A stretch of DNA of 64,000 nucleotides from Pontibacter beigongshangensis (GCF_014332515.1 NZ_VFSD01000003.1:124001-188000); one strand, 5' to 3'. Shown: positions 15,677 through 24,924, counted from the stretch's first letter. The notes: generated by a model from the letters alone, not told the origin. Made by a program: numbers and translations.

Positions 15677-15706
15677 CAAACTTACAACAATCTCCACGAA
15701 ACGCAA
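15677..15706 (-). promoter_or_regulatory. Bacteroidota-type promoter of tRNA-Ser
   Basis: Minus strand: TTG (15704-15706), 19-bp spacer, TAAGTTTG (15677-15684). Textbook spacing and consensus, upstream of tRNA-Ser. Confidence 0.75.
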
Positions 15707-15970
15707 TAGCTTTTATAAAAAAATAGTTCCCTAAACAGCGCTTTTAAGCTTTCTGCACAGCTCCGGCTATACTAACTGATTGATACTATTTATCTTCCCT
15801 TTTTTCTGCGTCAGCCTATTTTAAAAAAAATATTTTTTCAGCTGGAGTTGCTTACCCCTGAAGCAGCACGGGAAGCCCGCTTTTACCTGCAGAAGCCCAA
15901 TTTTCAGCAAAATAAAATTATAGGCTTGTTTTAGTATCTTTGTTGCTGAAAAAGAAGTTTTATTGTATCC
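15707..15970. other. Intergenic, nothing firm before the batB-like gene
   Basis: AT-rich. A TATCTTTG at 15935-15942 fits the -7 box for the downstream gene, but no TTG lies 19 bp upstream of it. No ORF or repeat seen. Confidence 0.5.
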
Positions 15971-16942
15971 ATGACCTGGTACCAGACCATTACGTTTCTA
16001 GAGCTATTGTTTGGCGCAATTTTCGTAGGCGTTTATATCGGGTATCTGGTTCGGGTACGAAAGGTGGCCTTGTTTTTTAAGCAGCGCCCGCATATCGTAT
16101 GGTTCAAGTTTGTGCTCCGCCACGTATATGCCCTCCTGCTAGTTGTTGCCATCTTGGGGCCATCGTTTGGGGCCATGAAAAAAGAGATCAAAACCATTGG
16201 TAAAGACCTTTACATCGCCATCGATCTCTCTGACTCTATGAATGCCACCGACGTGCAGCCGTCGCGCATCGAGAAAGCCCGTCACGAGATGCAGCGTTTG
16301 ATTACACGGTTCAACTCAGACAAGATCGGCCTTATCGTTTTTTCTTCGGAGGCTTACCTCCATACCCCTTTAACCTACGACCAGGAAGCCCTACAACTCT
16401 ATACCCGTACCCTGCGCACGAGCCTGCTTCCGGCCTCCGGCACCGATTACACGCCTGTACTGCAGCTGGCGCTGGAAAAATTCTCGCAGAACCAGTCAGC
16501 AGAGGCGGAGGAGCAGAAGGCGCGGGTGCTGGTGCTGATCAGCGATGGGGAGGATTTTGGAGAAAACCGCCAGCGGCTGATCGATCAGCTGCGCGAGCAG
16601 AATGTGCGTGTGTTTACCCTGGGCATTGGCACACCGGAAGGAGGACGTATTTTAACGCCCGAAGGATTCCGGAAAGACAAGTCGGGGCAGGTTATCTTTA
16701 CCAGACTGAATCCGGAAACGCTGCTGCAACTCGCCGAACAGACAGACGGTGAATACTTTGAAGTGAACGACCGCGTTAGCGAAGTAAACCGGCTCATCAG
16801 CAGCATCAACAGCATAGAAGGCGAACTGCGCGAAAGCAAGACTGTAGACGTTACGGCCAATAAATACATTTACCCGCTCGCACTGGCGTTTTTCCTTATT
16901 CTGCTCGATGTGCTGATTCCTGTAAAACTGATTCGGATATGA
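15971..16942 (+). CDS. batB: VWA-domain membrane protein, BatB/BatA-like
   Basis: 323 residues: N-terminal transmembrane helix (about 8-27), second helix (about 52-67, ALLLVVAILGPSFG), von Willebrand A domain (about 78-275) and a C-terminal helix (about 303-320). The MIDAS metal site is visible: DLSDS (Asp85-Ser89), the Thr in GTDYTP and the Asp in SDGED. Bat proteins form an aerotolerance-associated membrane complex in Bacteroidota, usually in one operon with a TPR protein. Here the TPR protein follows with a 4-bp overlap, which supports BatB. batA, batD, batE and moxR are not adjacent on the left, since the tRNA cluster is there. The subtype is inferred. Confidence 0.8.
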   Translation: MTWYQTITFLELLFGAIFVGVYIGYLVRVRKVALFFKQRPHIVWFKFVLRHVYALLLVVAILGPSFGAMKKEIKTIGKDLYIAIDLSDSMNATDVQPSRIEKARHEMQRLITRFNSDKIGLIVFSSEAYLHTPLTYDQEALQLYTRTLRTSLLPASGTDYTPVLQLALEKFSQNQSAEAEEQKARVLVLISDGEDFGENRQRLIDQLREQNVRVFTLGIGTPEGGRILTPEGFRKDKSGQVIFTRLNPETLLQLAEQTDGEYFEVNDRVSEVNRLISSINSIEGELRESKTVDVTANKYIYPLALAFFLILLDVLIPVKLIRI

Positions 16943-17904
16943 AGGCATTTTTCGTGATCCTGTTTTTAGTAAGCCTGTTCGGAGGTGGCATCAGAACCAT
17001 TTCGCAGATAAACCGCTTTGCCAGAGAGGCTGCGCTGGCCTACCAGCAGCAGGACTATGCCACTGCCATAGCCTCTTACGAGTACCTCCTGAACGAGCTG
17101 GATGTGCAGGACGACCAGATAAGCCTGAACCTGGCCCATGCCTATTATAAAGCAGGTTTGCTGGAGCAGTCGCTGCAACAGTACCAGCAACTGGCCAGCC
17201 ACCCGTTCCAGCACATCAGAGCTGTGGCCGCGTTGCAGTCGGGTAATATTGCAGCTGAAAGGAAAAAGTATAAGCAGGCGCTCCAGTTCTACAAAAGGGC
17301 CCTTGTGGCAGAACCGGGTAACGATAATGCCCGCTTCAACTATGAGCTGCTAAAGAAGTACCTGGCGCTTCACCCGGAAATAGAAGAGGCAGAAGCAGTG
17401 GATGCTGCACCGGAGGAAGAGGAACCAGGCAGCTCTGAGGTACCGCCGCCAACAGAAGAGGATCAGACGCTCCGGCCAAAAATGAGGCCCGATAGCCAGG
17501 GCACCGAACAGCAGGAGATAGAAACGGAGGAGAGAGCCGAGGAAGGCACGCCCGAAAACCGCAAACAATCAGGCGAACCAACAGACCAGATGGACGATCG
17601 GAGCGAGGACAACAGGTCTAAAGAGAAAGAGCAGGAGGCCGGGCAGGAGGCTGGTAACACAGAAGGCCTGCGTACCGAGACCAACCCGGATCAGGCGCAG
17701 AGCAACAAGAGCGCCAGCGCCGAGACGGCTTCGGAAGAGGACCCCCGTGCCCAAACCAGCCGTAACCGCCTGCGACAGATGAACATCAGCCCCGAAAAAG
17801 CCCGGATGCTGCTCAATGCCATGCAAAGCGCTGAGTTGCAATACATCCAGCAGCTACCCAAAAAAGCCACCAAAAAGCCAGACAGCTCCAAACCGGACTG
17901 GTAA
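16939..17904 (+). CDS. batC: TPR protein, BatC-like
   Basis: 321 residues. N-terminal hydrophobic signal or anchor (FFVILFLVSLFGGG, about 4-17), TPR helices at about 28-150 (AALAYQQQDYATAIASYEYLL, LAHAYYKAGLLEQSLQQYQQL, KYKQALQFYKRALVAEPGNDNARFNYELL). A long, very acidic low-complexity tail (about 155-270) and a short helical end (RNRLRQMNISPEKARMLLNAMQ) follow. This resembles BatC, the periplasmic TPR partner of BatB. Overlaps the VWA gene by 4 bp. No Bat gene follows; the operon ends here. Confidence 0.75.
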   Translation: MKAFFVILFLVSLFGGGIRTISQINRFAREAALAYQQQDYATAIASYEYLLNELDVQDDQISLNLAHAYYKAGLLEQSLQQYQQLASHPFQHIRAVAALQSGNIAAERKKYKQALQFYKRALVAEPGNDNARFNYELLKKYLALHPEIEEAEAVDAAPEEEEPGSSEVPPPTEEDQTLRPKMRPDSQGTEQQEIETEERAEEGTPENRKQSGEPTDQMDDRSEDNRSKEKEQEAGQEAGNTEGLRTETNPDQAQSNKSASAETASEEDPRAQTSRNRLRQMNISPEKARMLLNAMQSAELQYIQQLPKKATKKPDSSKPDW

Positions 17905-18117
17905 GCATTTTAATTGTTAGATTGGTGAATTGTTAAATTGTTTGATGGTTGAATTGTAAGCCGGATCACAAATTTGACAGTATGGTAGGAATCTTGTGAA
18001 CGGGAAGCGCAAAACAAGGTACATCCTGCAGATCCTTGGGTAGGGAGCCTTTTAACACGCATACAAAAGTTCAGCCCTTGCTGATCATAACCCCATCAAC
18101 AGCAGCAGCAGCAGCAG

Positions 18118-18147
18118 CTCCGGAGGGGCAAAATCATTAGAATAATT
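18118..18147 (+). repeat. 31-bp dispersed intergenic element, copy 3
   Basis: Head CTCCGGAGGGGC, tail ATTAGAATAATT; preceded by a run of about six CAG triplets (18099-18117). Confidence 0.9.
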
Positions 18148-18214
18148 AGGAATCAGGTTAATCAGGAAAATCCTTTCCTCAAGGTTCAGACAAACAGCAG
18201 AAGCAGCAGCAGCG

Positions 18215-18245
18215 CCTCCGAAGGTCCATTTTCATTAGAATAATT
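18215..18245 (+). repeat. 31-bp dispersed intergenic element, copy 4
   Basis: Head CCTCCGAAGG, tail ATTAGAATAATT; preceded by CAGCAGAAGCAGCAGCAG-type sequence. It lies 97 bp from copy 3. Confidence 0.9.
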
Positions 18246-18307
18246 CAGGTCTACGCTATTCTGAACATACTCAAATCCTGTAAATTTTGATTCAAACAAA
18301 AAACAAC

Positions 18308-18365
18308 AGTAACTAAAAACGGCTGGCAGAGGAAAGAATCCCCTTGCCAGCCGTTTTTAGTTACT
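18308..18365. terminator. Strong terminator with 21-bp perfect stem
   Basis: Perfect 21-bp arms at 18308-18328 and 18345-18365 (core ACGGCTGGCA / TGCCAGCCGT), with A and T tracts on the two sides. It terminates the minus-strand nucleotide-sugar cluster. Confidence 0.85.
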
Positions 18366-18378
18366 GCTAATGGCTTTG

Positions 18379-19662
18379 CTACACTTCCTCAGCGATTGGC
18401 TTTGCCCGGGAAGAGGTAAACACGTAGCGGAAGTCGAATAAACGCTTTGTCCTCAGCAGTTGCTCGTTCTCCTTAAACTCCGGCCAACTGGTGAGCAGCA
18501 CGAGCTCGTCGGCCTGTTCCACCACCTGATCCAGCGAGTCTACATACGAGATCGGCAGGTTGTAATGAGTCTTGAACACCTCGTTGGCCATCGGGTCGTA
18601 AGCTACAATATTAGTAAAGCCCTTCTCCAGCAGCTTCTCAATAATGTACTTGCTCGGCGTAAAACGCACGTCGTCAGAGTTGCTCTTGAACGAGAGGCCC
18701 AGTATGCCAATGGTGCTGTCTTTAGAGGCGACACGGGCTATCTTCTCCGCCATGTGCTCTTTTATCTCTTCGTTTATCTGCAGGTTGGCGTCCAGAATCC
18801 GGGCTTTAAAACCGTTTTCCTGCGCAATACTGCTCAGAGCGGCAGTGTCTTTAGGCAGGCAGTAGCCACCGTAGCCGCAGCCCGGATACACGTAGCTCGA
18901 CATAGCTGCCGGCTGACCGTGCCAGCGCTTGTCCTCGTGCAGGATCTTGAAGGCTCTGGCCACATCGATGTCGCCAATATGATCGGCGGCCATGGCCATC
19001 TCGTTCGAGAAACTGATGAGCGTAGACAGCAGCGTGTTGGAGAGGTACTTGATGAACTCTGCCGAGTTGTAGTTTACGTAGTGGATAGGAGCCTTAAACG
19101 GCTGATAAATCTCGTTGAGTATGTCCTTGCTCTGCTCGTCTTCCACACCGATCACCACGCGGTCGGGGTTCATGAAATCGTCCCAGGCGTAGCCTTCGCG
19201 CAAAAACTCCGGGTTTGAGGCCAGCCCAATAGGTTTGTTATACTCGTTGTTGAGCTGCTCCACATAGGGCTTCACCTTTTTGGAAACGGTAGAAGGCGGC
19301 ACGGTAGACTTAGTCACTATTACTTTAAAAGTGCCGTCGCTTGCCTGGAACACGTTCTTTACGGCCTCCAGCAGGTAAGCCAGGTCTGCGCTGCCGTCGG
19401 CGCTACCAGGGGTGCCCACACAAATAATGATGGCCTTGCTGTTGTTGACAGCTTCCTCCAGCGAAGCGTCTACTATAAAGCTTTTGCCCAGTTCGTCGCG
19501 CAGCGCCTCGTCGAGGTGCGGCTCGTAAAACGGCACTTCGTAATTCTTTATTTTTTCGAGCTTCTCAGCGTTTACGTCTACGCCGTACACCTTGAAGCCT
19601 TTTTTACTGAAGCCTAATGCTGTTGTAAGACCTACAAATCCTAATCCTAATACTGTGATCAT
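18379..19662 (-). CDS. UDP-glucose/GDP-mannose-type nucleotide-sugar dehydrogenase
   Basis: 427 residues. N-terminal NAD-binding Rossmann motif VLGLGFVGLTTA (4-15), CVGTP at 81-85, KSTVPP near 118-123, the substrate region ASNPEFLREG (148-157) and the catalytic Cys268 in GYGGYCLPKDT. The C-terminal UDP-binding domain contains ILGLSFKSNSDDVRFTPS. Enzymes of this family oxidise the C6 hydroxyl of UDP-glucose or similar sugars to the uronic acid. The stop-start overlap (4 bp) with the SDR gene upstream suggests that its UDP-uronate product is passed to that enzyme. Substrate is not proven; UDP-glucose is the simplest guess. Confidence 0.88.
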   Translation of the reverse strand: MITVLGLGFVGLTTALGFSKKGFKVYGVDVNAEKLEKIKNYEVPFYEPHLDEALRDELGKSFIVDASLEEAVNNSKAIIICVGTPGSADGSADLAYLLEAVKNVFQASDGTFKVIVTKSTVPPSTVSKKVKPYVEQLNNEYNKPIGLASNPEFLREGYAWDDFMNPDRVVIGVEDEQSKDILNEIYQPFKAPIHYVNYNSAEFIKYLSNTLLSTLISFSNEMAMAADHIGDIDVARAFKILHEDKRWHGQPAAMSSYVYPGCGYGGYCLPKDTAALSSIAQENGFKARILDANLQINEEIKEHMAEKIARVASKDSTIGILGLSFKSNSDDVRFTPSKYIIEKLLEKGFTNIVAYDPMANEVFKTHYNLPISYVDSLDQVVEQADELVLLTSWPEFKENEQLLRTKRLFDFRYVFTSSRAKPIAEEV

Positions 19663-20780
19663 TGTAGCTTTCCGTTAAAAGTGTGTAAAAATTCCAAATA
19701 CCTTCTGATGCCTTCTTCTACCGAAACTCTTGGCTTGTAATCCAGTATTTCTCTGGCTTTGCTGATGTTGGGGCAGCGCCTGTTCGGGTTGTCGGTCAGG
19801 TATTGCTCATCGGCTGATTTGCTGAACCTGATCTCGCCCTGGTAGTCGAATATGGCTTTGCCCTGGCGGTTAAAGATCTCGGCAAACTCCCGCACCGAGA
19901 GCTCCGGCTTGTCCATGCCGATGTTGAACACATCGAACTTGCCGTGCAGCAGCACCTTCAGGTAACCGGTAATGGCATCGGAGATGTAGCAGAACGTGCG
20001 GGTAGGAGTGCCATCAGACAGGATTTCGAGGTCGCGGCCTTCTACCACCGCTTTGGCGAAGTCGGCTGGCAGGCGCTTGTCGTTTATGTTCATGCCGGGA
20101 CCATAGTTGTTGAATGGCCGGGCAATGCCGATGGTCATGTTGTGCTTCTCGGAGAAGAGGTAGCAAAGGGTCTCGCCGAAGCGCTTGGCCTCGTCGTAGC
20201 AGGCGCGGGGGCCGATGCTGGCCACATTGCCTCTGTAATCTTCGCTGGTCGGGATAAACTCCGGAAACGGATCGCCATAGATCTCGCTGCTCGAAAAGAA
20301 CAGGAAGCCTTTCAGCCGCTTCTCGGCATAAAAATCGAGCAGGCGGCGCAGGCCGGTGATGTTGGCGTCTACGGTCTCGATCGGGTGCTGACGGTAGAAG
20401 GTTGGGGAGGCGATAGACGCCATGTGGATCACGATGTCTGCTTCTGCGGCGCCAGGTATATCGGCTACATTATCGGTGATCACGTTAAAATACTTCAGCT
20501 CCACCTTGCCCTGGTTGTTCTCCACCAGCGTGTCGAGCCAGTCTTTGGTGCCGGTCAGGAAATTGTCGAGCCCGATAATGCGCTTCAATTGCAGCTCTTC
20601 GGCATAATGCGCGAAGAAGTGCATAAAGTAATAGCCCAGAAAGCCTCCGCAGCCGGTAATAAGTATGGTTGAATTCCGCAGCTTGTCCTTTTCCTGCTCT
20701 GATAGCCCTTCGTAAATGGCCACCATGTCCTCCTGCAGAATCCGGTTCACTGCCTTCGTCTCAATAGTATCGCTTGTCAT
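19659..20780 (-). CDS. NAD-dependent SDR, UDP-glucuronate decarboxylase/epimerase-like
   Basis: 373 residues with an N-terminal extension of about 36 residues before the Rossmann motif TGCGGFLG (42-49). The SDR catalytic set is present: Ser in SSSEIYG (163-169), Tyr195 and Lys199 in YDEAKR. The segment RPFNNYGPGM ... DGTPTRTFCYISDAITGYLKVL is typical of UDP-xylose synthase and related extended SDRs. Paired with a nucleotide-sugar dehydrogenase, UDP-glucuronate to UDP-xylose or a branched pentose is a plausible reaction. Exact product unknown. Confidence 0.8.
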   Translation of the reverse strand: MTSDTIETKAVNRILQEDMVAIYEGLSEQEKDKLRNSTILITGCGGFLGYYFMHFFAHYAEELQLKRIIGLDNFLTGTKDWLDTLVENNQGKVELKYFNVITDNVADIPGAAEADIVIHMASIASPTFYRQHPIETVDANITGLRRLLDFYAEKRLKGFLFFSSSEIYGDPFPEFIPTSEDYRGNVASIGPRACYDEAKRFGETLCYLFSEKHNMTIGIARPFNNYGPGMNINDKRLPADFAKAVVEGRDLEILSDGTPTRTFCYISDAITGYLKVLLHGKFDVFNIGMDKPELSVREFAEIFNRQGKAIFDYQGEIRFSKSADEQYLTDNPNRRCPNISKAREILDYKPRVSVEEGIRRYLEFLHTFNGKLQ

Positions 20781-20886
20781 TTTTGTATTGCTGGTTGTTT
20801 TGTTTGTTGTTACTTGTTGTTTGCTTATTGTTGATTGCTGGGTGTTTATTGTGGCTCCATCAGCGTAGTTCAGAAGGTTTTATCTG

Positions 20887-20917
20887 AATTAATCTAATCA
20901 AAACGGCCCTCCAGAGG
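20887..20917 (-). repeat. 31-bp dispersed intergenic element, copy 5
   Basis: Minus orientation: head CCTCTGGAGGG, tail ATTAGATTAATT. Its CAG-like flank reads on the minus strand. It lies between two co-directional minus-strand genes. Confidence 0.85.
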
Positions 20918-20995
20918 TTTCTGTGCTTGTTGGTGCTGCTCATCAGAAACGGACAAAATCCTGCTTCGACTGATGTTTAACAACCAACAACCAAA

Positions 20996-22309
20996 TCAAG
21001 CCATCGCTGATTTTTCCTGCAGCTCCGGGAAGAACATGCTCACCTGCTCTCGGTACAGGCGCATCACCTGGGTGTCTTCCTGCAGTTCCACATCATCGAA
21101 GGTAATGGGTTCATCGCGCTTGATGTCACGTTTCAGAACGGCTCCCTCTGCCAGCCCGATCGGCAGCAAGTTCTCTTTTCGTGCTGTCACAGAATTTTCG
21201 CACTGGCCGTAGGTGTCGTAGCCACCCAGTCCGTCGAGCTGCTTACCTGCTTTCAGGTCGGTTTTAGCCAGTGTTATTACGTCTACCACAGGTCCTGCAA
21301 TAGGTGCCATGATCACATCGTTAAAAACCACCATCTTGCCAATGGAATGCGGAATCTCGAAATAGCACAGGTGGTAAGGCGTGTAGAAACTGTACAGCGG
21401 CCCTTTGCCGAGCTTGCCATACTCTAGGTATTTCTTCGTCATGGGGTCGTCGGCGGTGGCATATACGAATACGCCTGGTCCGGGTTTAGGTCCTACCACA
21501 TAATCTACAATTCCTCCCAGGCGCTTCAGCTCCTCCACATCATACATAGAGGTCATATCGTCTATGTGCCCATCGTAATTGATGCCGATCATGCCGCGCT
21601 TGGCCACGCCCATGCCGGTGGCGTTGGCCACACAGGCCTGCTCAAACGAGATCTTGGTGCCATCTGCAAACGACGTCACCATTTCAGGCGTCATGTCCCA
21701 GGTGGCGGCAAAGCCGGCCTGCGTGGTGGGGTTGCGGTAGTAGTCCTGCAGCCCTTTTATGTTGCCGCAGAGCAGCGGAGTTAGCCCGATGCTTTTCACG
21801 AAGCGCACCAGGTTCATGATCACGCCCGGCTGGTCGCCGTCGGCACCGCTTATCAGCACACCTGCTTTGTCGGCGTACACTTTCAGGATTGGCCCGATGG
21901 TGGCGTCTACCTCGGCATTAAAGAGCAGCACATGCTTTTTATTTTCGATGGCCTTCATAATCACCCGGGTGGAGTAGTGGATGGTGCCGGTCATCTCCAC
22001 AATAATGTCGATGCCTTCAGCCTCACAAACCAGGTCGGGATTATCTGTCACGGCAAAGCCGCCGGCCGAGAGGCATTTCTGCAGCGCAGCGGCATCGTTG
22101 CAAACCTCGGCCTGGGTGCCGGTGTAGGCATACACATCGAGTGCCTTGCTAACAGTTCTGTTGGCAATGGCGGCAATCTCCATCCCTGGCGTGTAGCGCA
22201 TGACCTGGTTTACAACGCCTTTTGCCATAACGCCGGCCCCAATAATGCCTACGCGAATAGGGTTGCCTGCCTGCTCGCGTTCCTGTAAGTATTTATCTAG
22301 TATTATCAT
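20996..22309 (-). CDS. Homoserine-dehydrogenase-like oxidoreductase with SAF domain
   Basis: 437 residues. N-terminal NAD(P)-binding motif GIIGAGVMAKGVV (about 21-33), central region with EMTGTIHYS, FNAEVDATIGP and GADGDQPGV. A C-terminal SAF-like part (about 365-425: LPIGLAEGAVLKRDIKRDEPITFDDVEL) follows. This matches the group of predicted homoserine-dehydrogenase-like proteins with a C-terminal SAF domain, which occur in sugar-modification clusters and are not real homoserine dehydrogenases of threonine synthesis. It is 215 bp upstream of the SDR gene on the same strand, so a role in making a special sugar is likely. Reaction unknown. Confidence 0.75.
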   Translation of the reverse strand: MIILDKYLQEREQAGNPIRVGIIGAGVMAKGVVNQVMRYTPGMEIAAIANRTVSKALDVYAYTGTQAEVCNDAAALQKCLSAGGFAVTDNPDLVCEAEGIDIIVEMTGTIHYSTRVIMKAIENKKHVLLFNAEVDATIGPILKVYADKAGVLISGADGDQPGVIMNLVRFVKSIGLTPLLCGNIKGLQDYYRNPTTQAGFAATWDMTPEMVTSFADGTKISFEQACVANATGMGVAKRGMIGINYDGHIDDMTSMYDVEELKRLGGIVDYVVGPKPGPGVFVYATADDPMTKKYLEYGKLGKGPLYSFYTPYHLCYFEIPHSIGKMVVFNDVIMAPIAGPVVDVITLAKTDLKAGKQLDGLGGYDTYGQCENSVTARKENLLPIGLAEGAVLKRDIKRDEPITFDDVELQEDTQVMRLYREQVSMFFPELQEKSAMA

Positions 22310-23439
22310 GTAAAAATTGATTTTTTAACGCGACTTTCGCTATTCATTAAAGCTGGTCGCCAGTGCTGGTGGTAAGTTAAAGCAAGTACGCGGTTCTAAT
22401 TTATTGGAGCCTTCCGTAAGGTATATTCAGTTTCAGGCAAAAAAGATTTCTGATGAAAGCTGCTAAGTAGTGCATACTACATCCGGTTCCGAACTGCAGG
22501 CGCTGCAGCAACAAGAATATTACGTCTTTGCATTTTAAGGTATAAATTAAGCTTTTAAAATATATTTTAATTTGCATACGGCAATATGAAATTTCCGGAT
22601 GAACCATTTGGTGGAAAAGGGACGGTTTTGTAAGAAAAGCAGTGCCAAGCTGGTCTGGTTGACAAGGGCAGCAGGCTGGAAAGGCAGAAGAGACGATGCT
22701 ACTATATATCCTCGAATGACTATCTGACAGCCTCAACATGCAAAAACGACCCAGGGCGTATGCGCCGGAGACCACTGGAACAGATGGCGCATAAGTTAGT
22801 GAGAAGGCCGCAGAAGTGAAGTAAGTCCTGGTTTTAAGCGTATTCATTGGCTCAGAGAGCAATTATTATGGATATTTGCCTGCGGAAGCCAGTATGTCTG
22901 GATACTGAAATGCTGCCTCTGCCGGATGAACATGATTTTGGTACTGCTTCTTAATAGTGTTATTAGCCAGCAAAAGGTGCCTTCCTAAATTAGGCTGCCA
23001 GGCTCTAAGCACTTTTGGTGAATATGGTTGGTTGTACGGAAGTAATGAAAAACCGTTATACTTTATTATGGAGTATTTATACTAATAAATTGCACTTAGT
23101 AAAGAATTATTTCCAGCTTCTAATTCTTTATTCTACAATTGGAAAGAAAAGGAACATATTCGAAAAATTACAAAATTGTAAGCGCCTGAAAATCAGCGTA
23201 TCTACATGGGGTCCTTGTTTTTTCAAAGTTCCCTTTTCTGAAAAAAATACTGAAACCAGGGGGTGAGTAATACCACCTGGGCAATTGCCGGTAATGTGAC
23301 TTGTGTTATTCAGGTTGTTGAACCGAGTGGCAGGCGCCGGCACGGAAATTTCGGATATATAACGGATTTGTGTTATTTACACTCAATGTCATGGCCTGCC
23401 AGGTGGTAGGCCATGGCATTTTGGCCAACAGAACAAGAG
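22310..23439. other. Long intergenic region without a supportable gene
   Basis: About 1.1 kb of low-GC sequence. Frames of 153 (minus) and 83 (plus) residues have no recognisable motifs and poor codon character. A degenerate, minus-oriented relative of the 31-bp element may be present at about 22401-22432 (TTCTAATTTATTGGAGCCTT). No RNA gene recognised. Confidence 0.5.
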
Positions 23440-23883
23440 ATGCAAACAGAAAACCATTACAGGCAGCTGGAAAAATTGTTTCTTTCAGCAAATATCCAAG
23501 AGTTTTATAGCGGCAGCACCATCAGGGTAAGCCGGGAGCGGGCTGAGATCATGCTGCCCACAGATCAGAAGTTCTATCATGGGGCTGCAGCGGTGCATGG
23601 TTCTGTCTATTTTAAGCTGCTCGACGATGCCGCTTGGTTTGCTGCAGCCTCCGTGGTGCGGGATTATTTTATCGTGACCAGCTCTTTTCAGATAAACCTG
23701 CTACGTCCTGTGCATACTGGCCTGTTAAAGGCGGAGGGGGTGGTGCGCTCCGCCTCCAGGCAGTTGATAGTAGCAGAAGCGGTTTTGTATAATGAAAAGG
23801 GGAAAGAAGTGGCCTTCGGAACAGGCCAGTTCGTGCGCACCAACCAACTTATGACAACGCTCGAAGGCTACAGCATCGGGTAA
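23440..23883 (+). CDS. PaaI-type hotdog thioesterase
   Basis: 147 residues from the ATG at 23440 (an earlier in-frame ATG at 23413 adds nine residues, MAFWPTEQE). The hotdog thioesterase signature HGSVYFKLLDDAAWFAA (about residues 52-68) places it in the PaaI/YbgC-like acyl-CoA thioesterase group, which hydrolyses acyl- or aryl-CoA. The following sheet strands DYFIVTSSFQINLLRPVHTG and LIVAEAVLYNEKGKEVAFGTGQF complete the fold. It stands alone and is followed by a terminator. Confidence 0.8.
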   Translation: MQTENHYRQLEKLFLSANIQEFYSGSTIRVSRERAEIMLPTDQKFYHGAAAVHGSVYFKLLDDAAWFAAASVVRDYFIVTSSFQINLLRPVHTGLLKAEGVVRSASRQLIVAEAVLYNEKGKEVAFGTGQFVRTNQLMTTLEGYSIG

Positions 23884-23908
23884 AGGATTACGTTAGTGGG
23901 GTTGAAAG

Positions 23909-23945
23909 TAAAGAGGGAGGCTGCCTGACGCAACCTCCCTCTTTA
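23909..23945. terminator. Intrinsic terminator after the thioesterase gene
   Basis: TAAAGAGGGAGG (23909-23920) and CCTCCCTCTTTA (23934-23945): perfect 12-bp stem, 13-nt loop. Confidence 0.7.
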
Positions 23946-24044
23946 CCAGGCACCGGATAGTTGATGTTTCAGGTGCTTAAATAGGAGCGCAATGTTTCAT
24001 GCTCTGAGTTCCTGTTCCATTTCAGAACAGGATGTGGTGTTATG

Positions 24045-24383
24045 TTAAGCCACGGCTTGCTGCAGCAGGATTTCCCGCACCTCGGGTTTCATGTACATCG
24101 GCAGGTTGTAGTTGAGTTCATCATACAGCTTTCTGGCCTTCACATGCAAAGCAAAACTGTCGAAAGTAGCTCTGAAAGCGTGGAAGGTGGCTCCTTCTAC
24201 AATGCCGTGCTCCCCTTTTAGCCGGAGCGCCTCCACCAACGCATCGTCCTCTACGGTAAAAGTGAGCTTGGCCAGCCCGCCTTTCATAAAAATACACTTC
24301 AAAGAGTTTCCATAGTCTTCGATCAGCAGGACATCACCCATTGCCAGCCCTTTGCGTAGTTGCTCTAATTCCTTCATTTTCAA
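24045..24383 (-). CDS. Conserved-looking small protein of unknown function
   Basis: 112 residues, no recognised domain. N-terminal helix (MKMKELEQLRKGLAMGD), a beta-rich middle (VLLIEDYGNSLKCIFMKGGLAKLTFTVEDDALVEAL) and a helical C-terminus (LPMYMKPEVREILLQQA). No signal peptide or membrane segment. Isolated gene with long non-coding flanks on the promoter side. Codon use matches the chromosomal genes, so I regard it as real. Confidence 0.6.
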   Translation of the reverse strand: MKMKELEQLRKGLAMGDVLLIEDYGNSLKCIFMKGGLAKLTFTVEDDALVEALRLKGEHGIVEGATFHAFRATFDSFALHVKARKLYDELNYNLPMYMKPEVREILLQQAVA

Positions 24384-24867
24384 TTTAATTTTTTAAATTC
24401 AGTCGCTCATAATGCCCTCCGTGCAGGCAAGCTGCACAGCAGTGCATGCCTTTTTAAAAGCTGTTTCTCAGGTCTTTAAGAGGAGTTCTATATGATATTT
24501 CAGTATTCATAGGGAATTAGAAACGGCACAATTAATTTCGCGGGTGTGTCTGAATTGTGCCATAGCCAAGCGGAGTGGTTTCACAACTACTCTCTCGTAT
24601 TACTTATACTGTTTTAAGTTTGGGTATGTTTCGGTTAGTTATTGTTTTATTTTCATTTTTCTTCTCTACCTAACGGGGCAGCAACTGGCTTATTAGCTAT
24701 GTGTTTGAGTGCTAATGTTTTTGAAAGATCTGGTGCAGAAAAAGATTCTCAAATATTTTTTCAGCAGAAATAAAGGTGCAAATGACACTTGCAGGCTTTC
24801 AAATGCCGCTTCCCAACCTTTTCCGGATTTGCATCAGGCAGCTTTTCAGCTAGCTTTGGGATAAAGT

Positions 24868-24924
24868 TGACGAGAAGCCTCGTCAGGGAGCGAAAGCGCT
24901 TTTTTCTCCCCGGCTTCTGACGAG
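24868..24924. other. Hairpin-rich block with alternative pairings
   Basis: TGACGAG (24868-24874) pairs with CTCGTCA (24879-24885) around AAGC. The same CTCGTCA can instead pair with a second TGACGAG (24918-24924), enclosing GGGAG/CTCCC (24886-24890, 24906-24910). AGAAGCC/GGCTTCT (24873-24879, 24912-24918) is a further option. A T6 run is inside. It could be a small structured RNA or terminator; no gene is adjacent. Confidence 0.35.

Larger units (their letters stand above)
17905..18307. other. Repeat-rich intergenic region
   Basis: Holds two copies of the 31-bp element (18118, 18215), each preceded by CAG triplet runs; TTGTTA/TTGAATTG microsatellite sequence at 17913-17958; and degenerate AATCCTG-type repeats at 18148-18180 and 18255-18290. 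No gene. Confidence 0.7.

Noticed and set aside
18098..18117. CAG triplet run as a coding or expansion repeat
   Set aside because: It is part of the recurring left flank of the dispersed element and lies outside genes.
22401..22862. 153-codon minus-strand frame in the 1.1-kb gap
   Set aside because: No recognisable motif, unbalanced residue use, crosses a possible element relic; looks like chance.
23015..23266. 83-codon plus-strand frame
   Set aside because: AT-rich chance frame, no domain, no ribosome-binding context.
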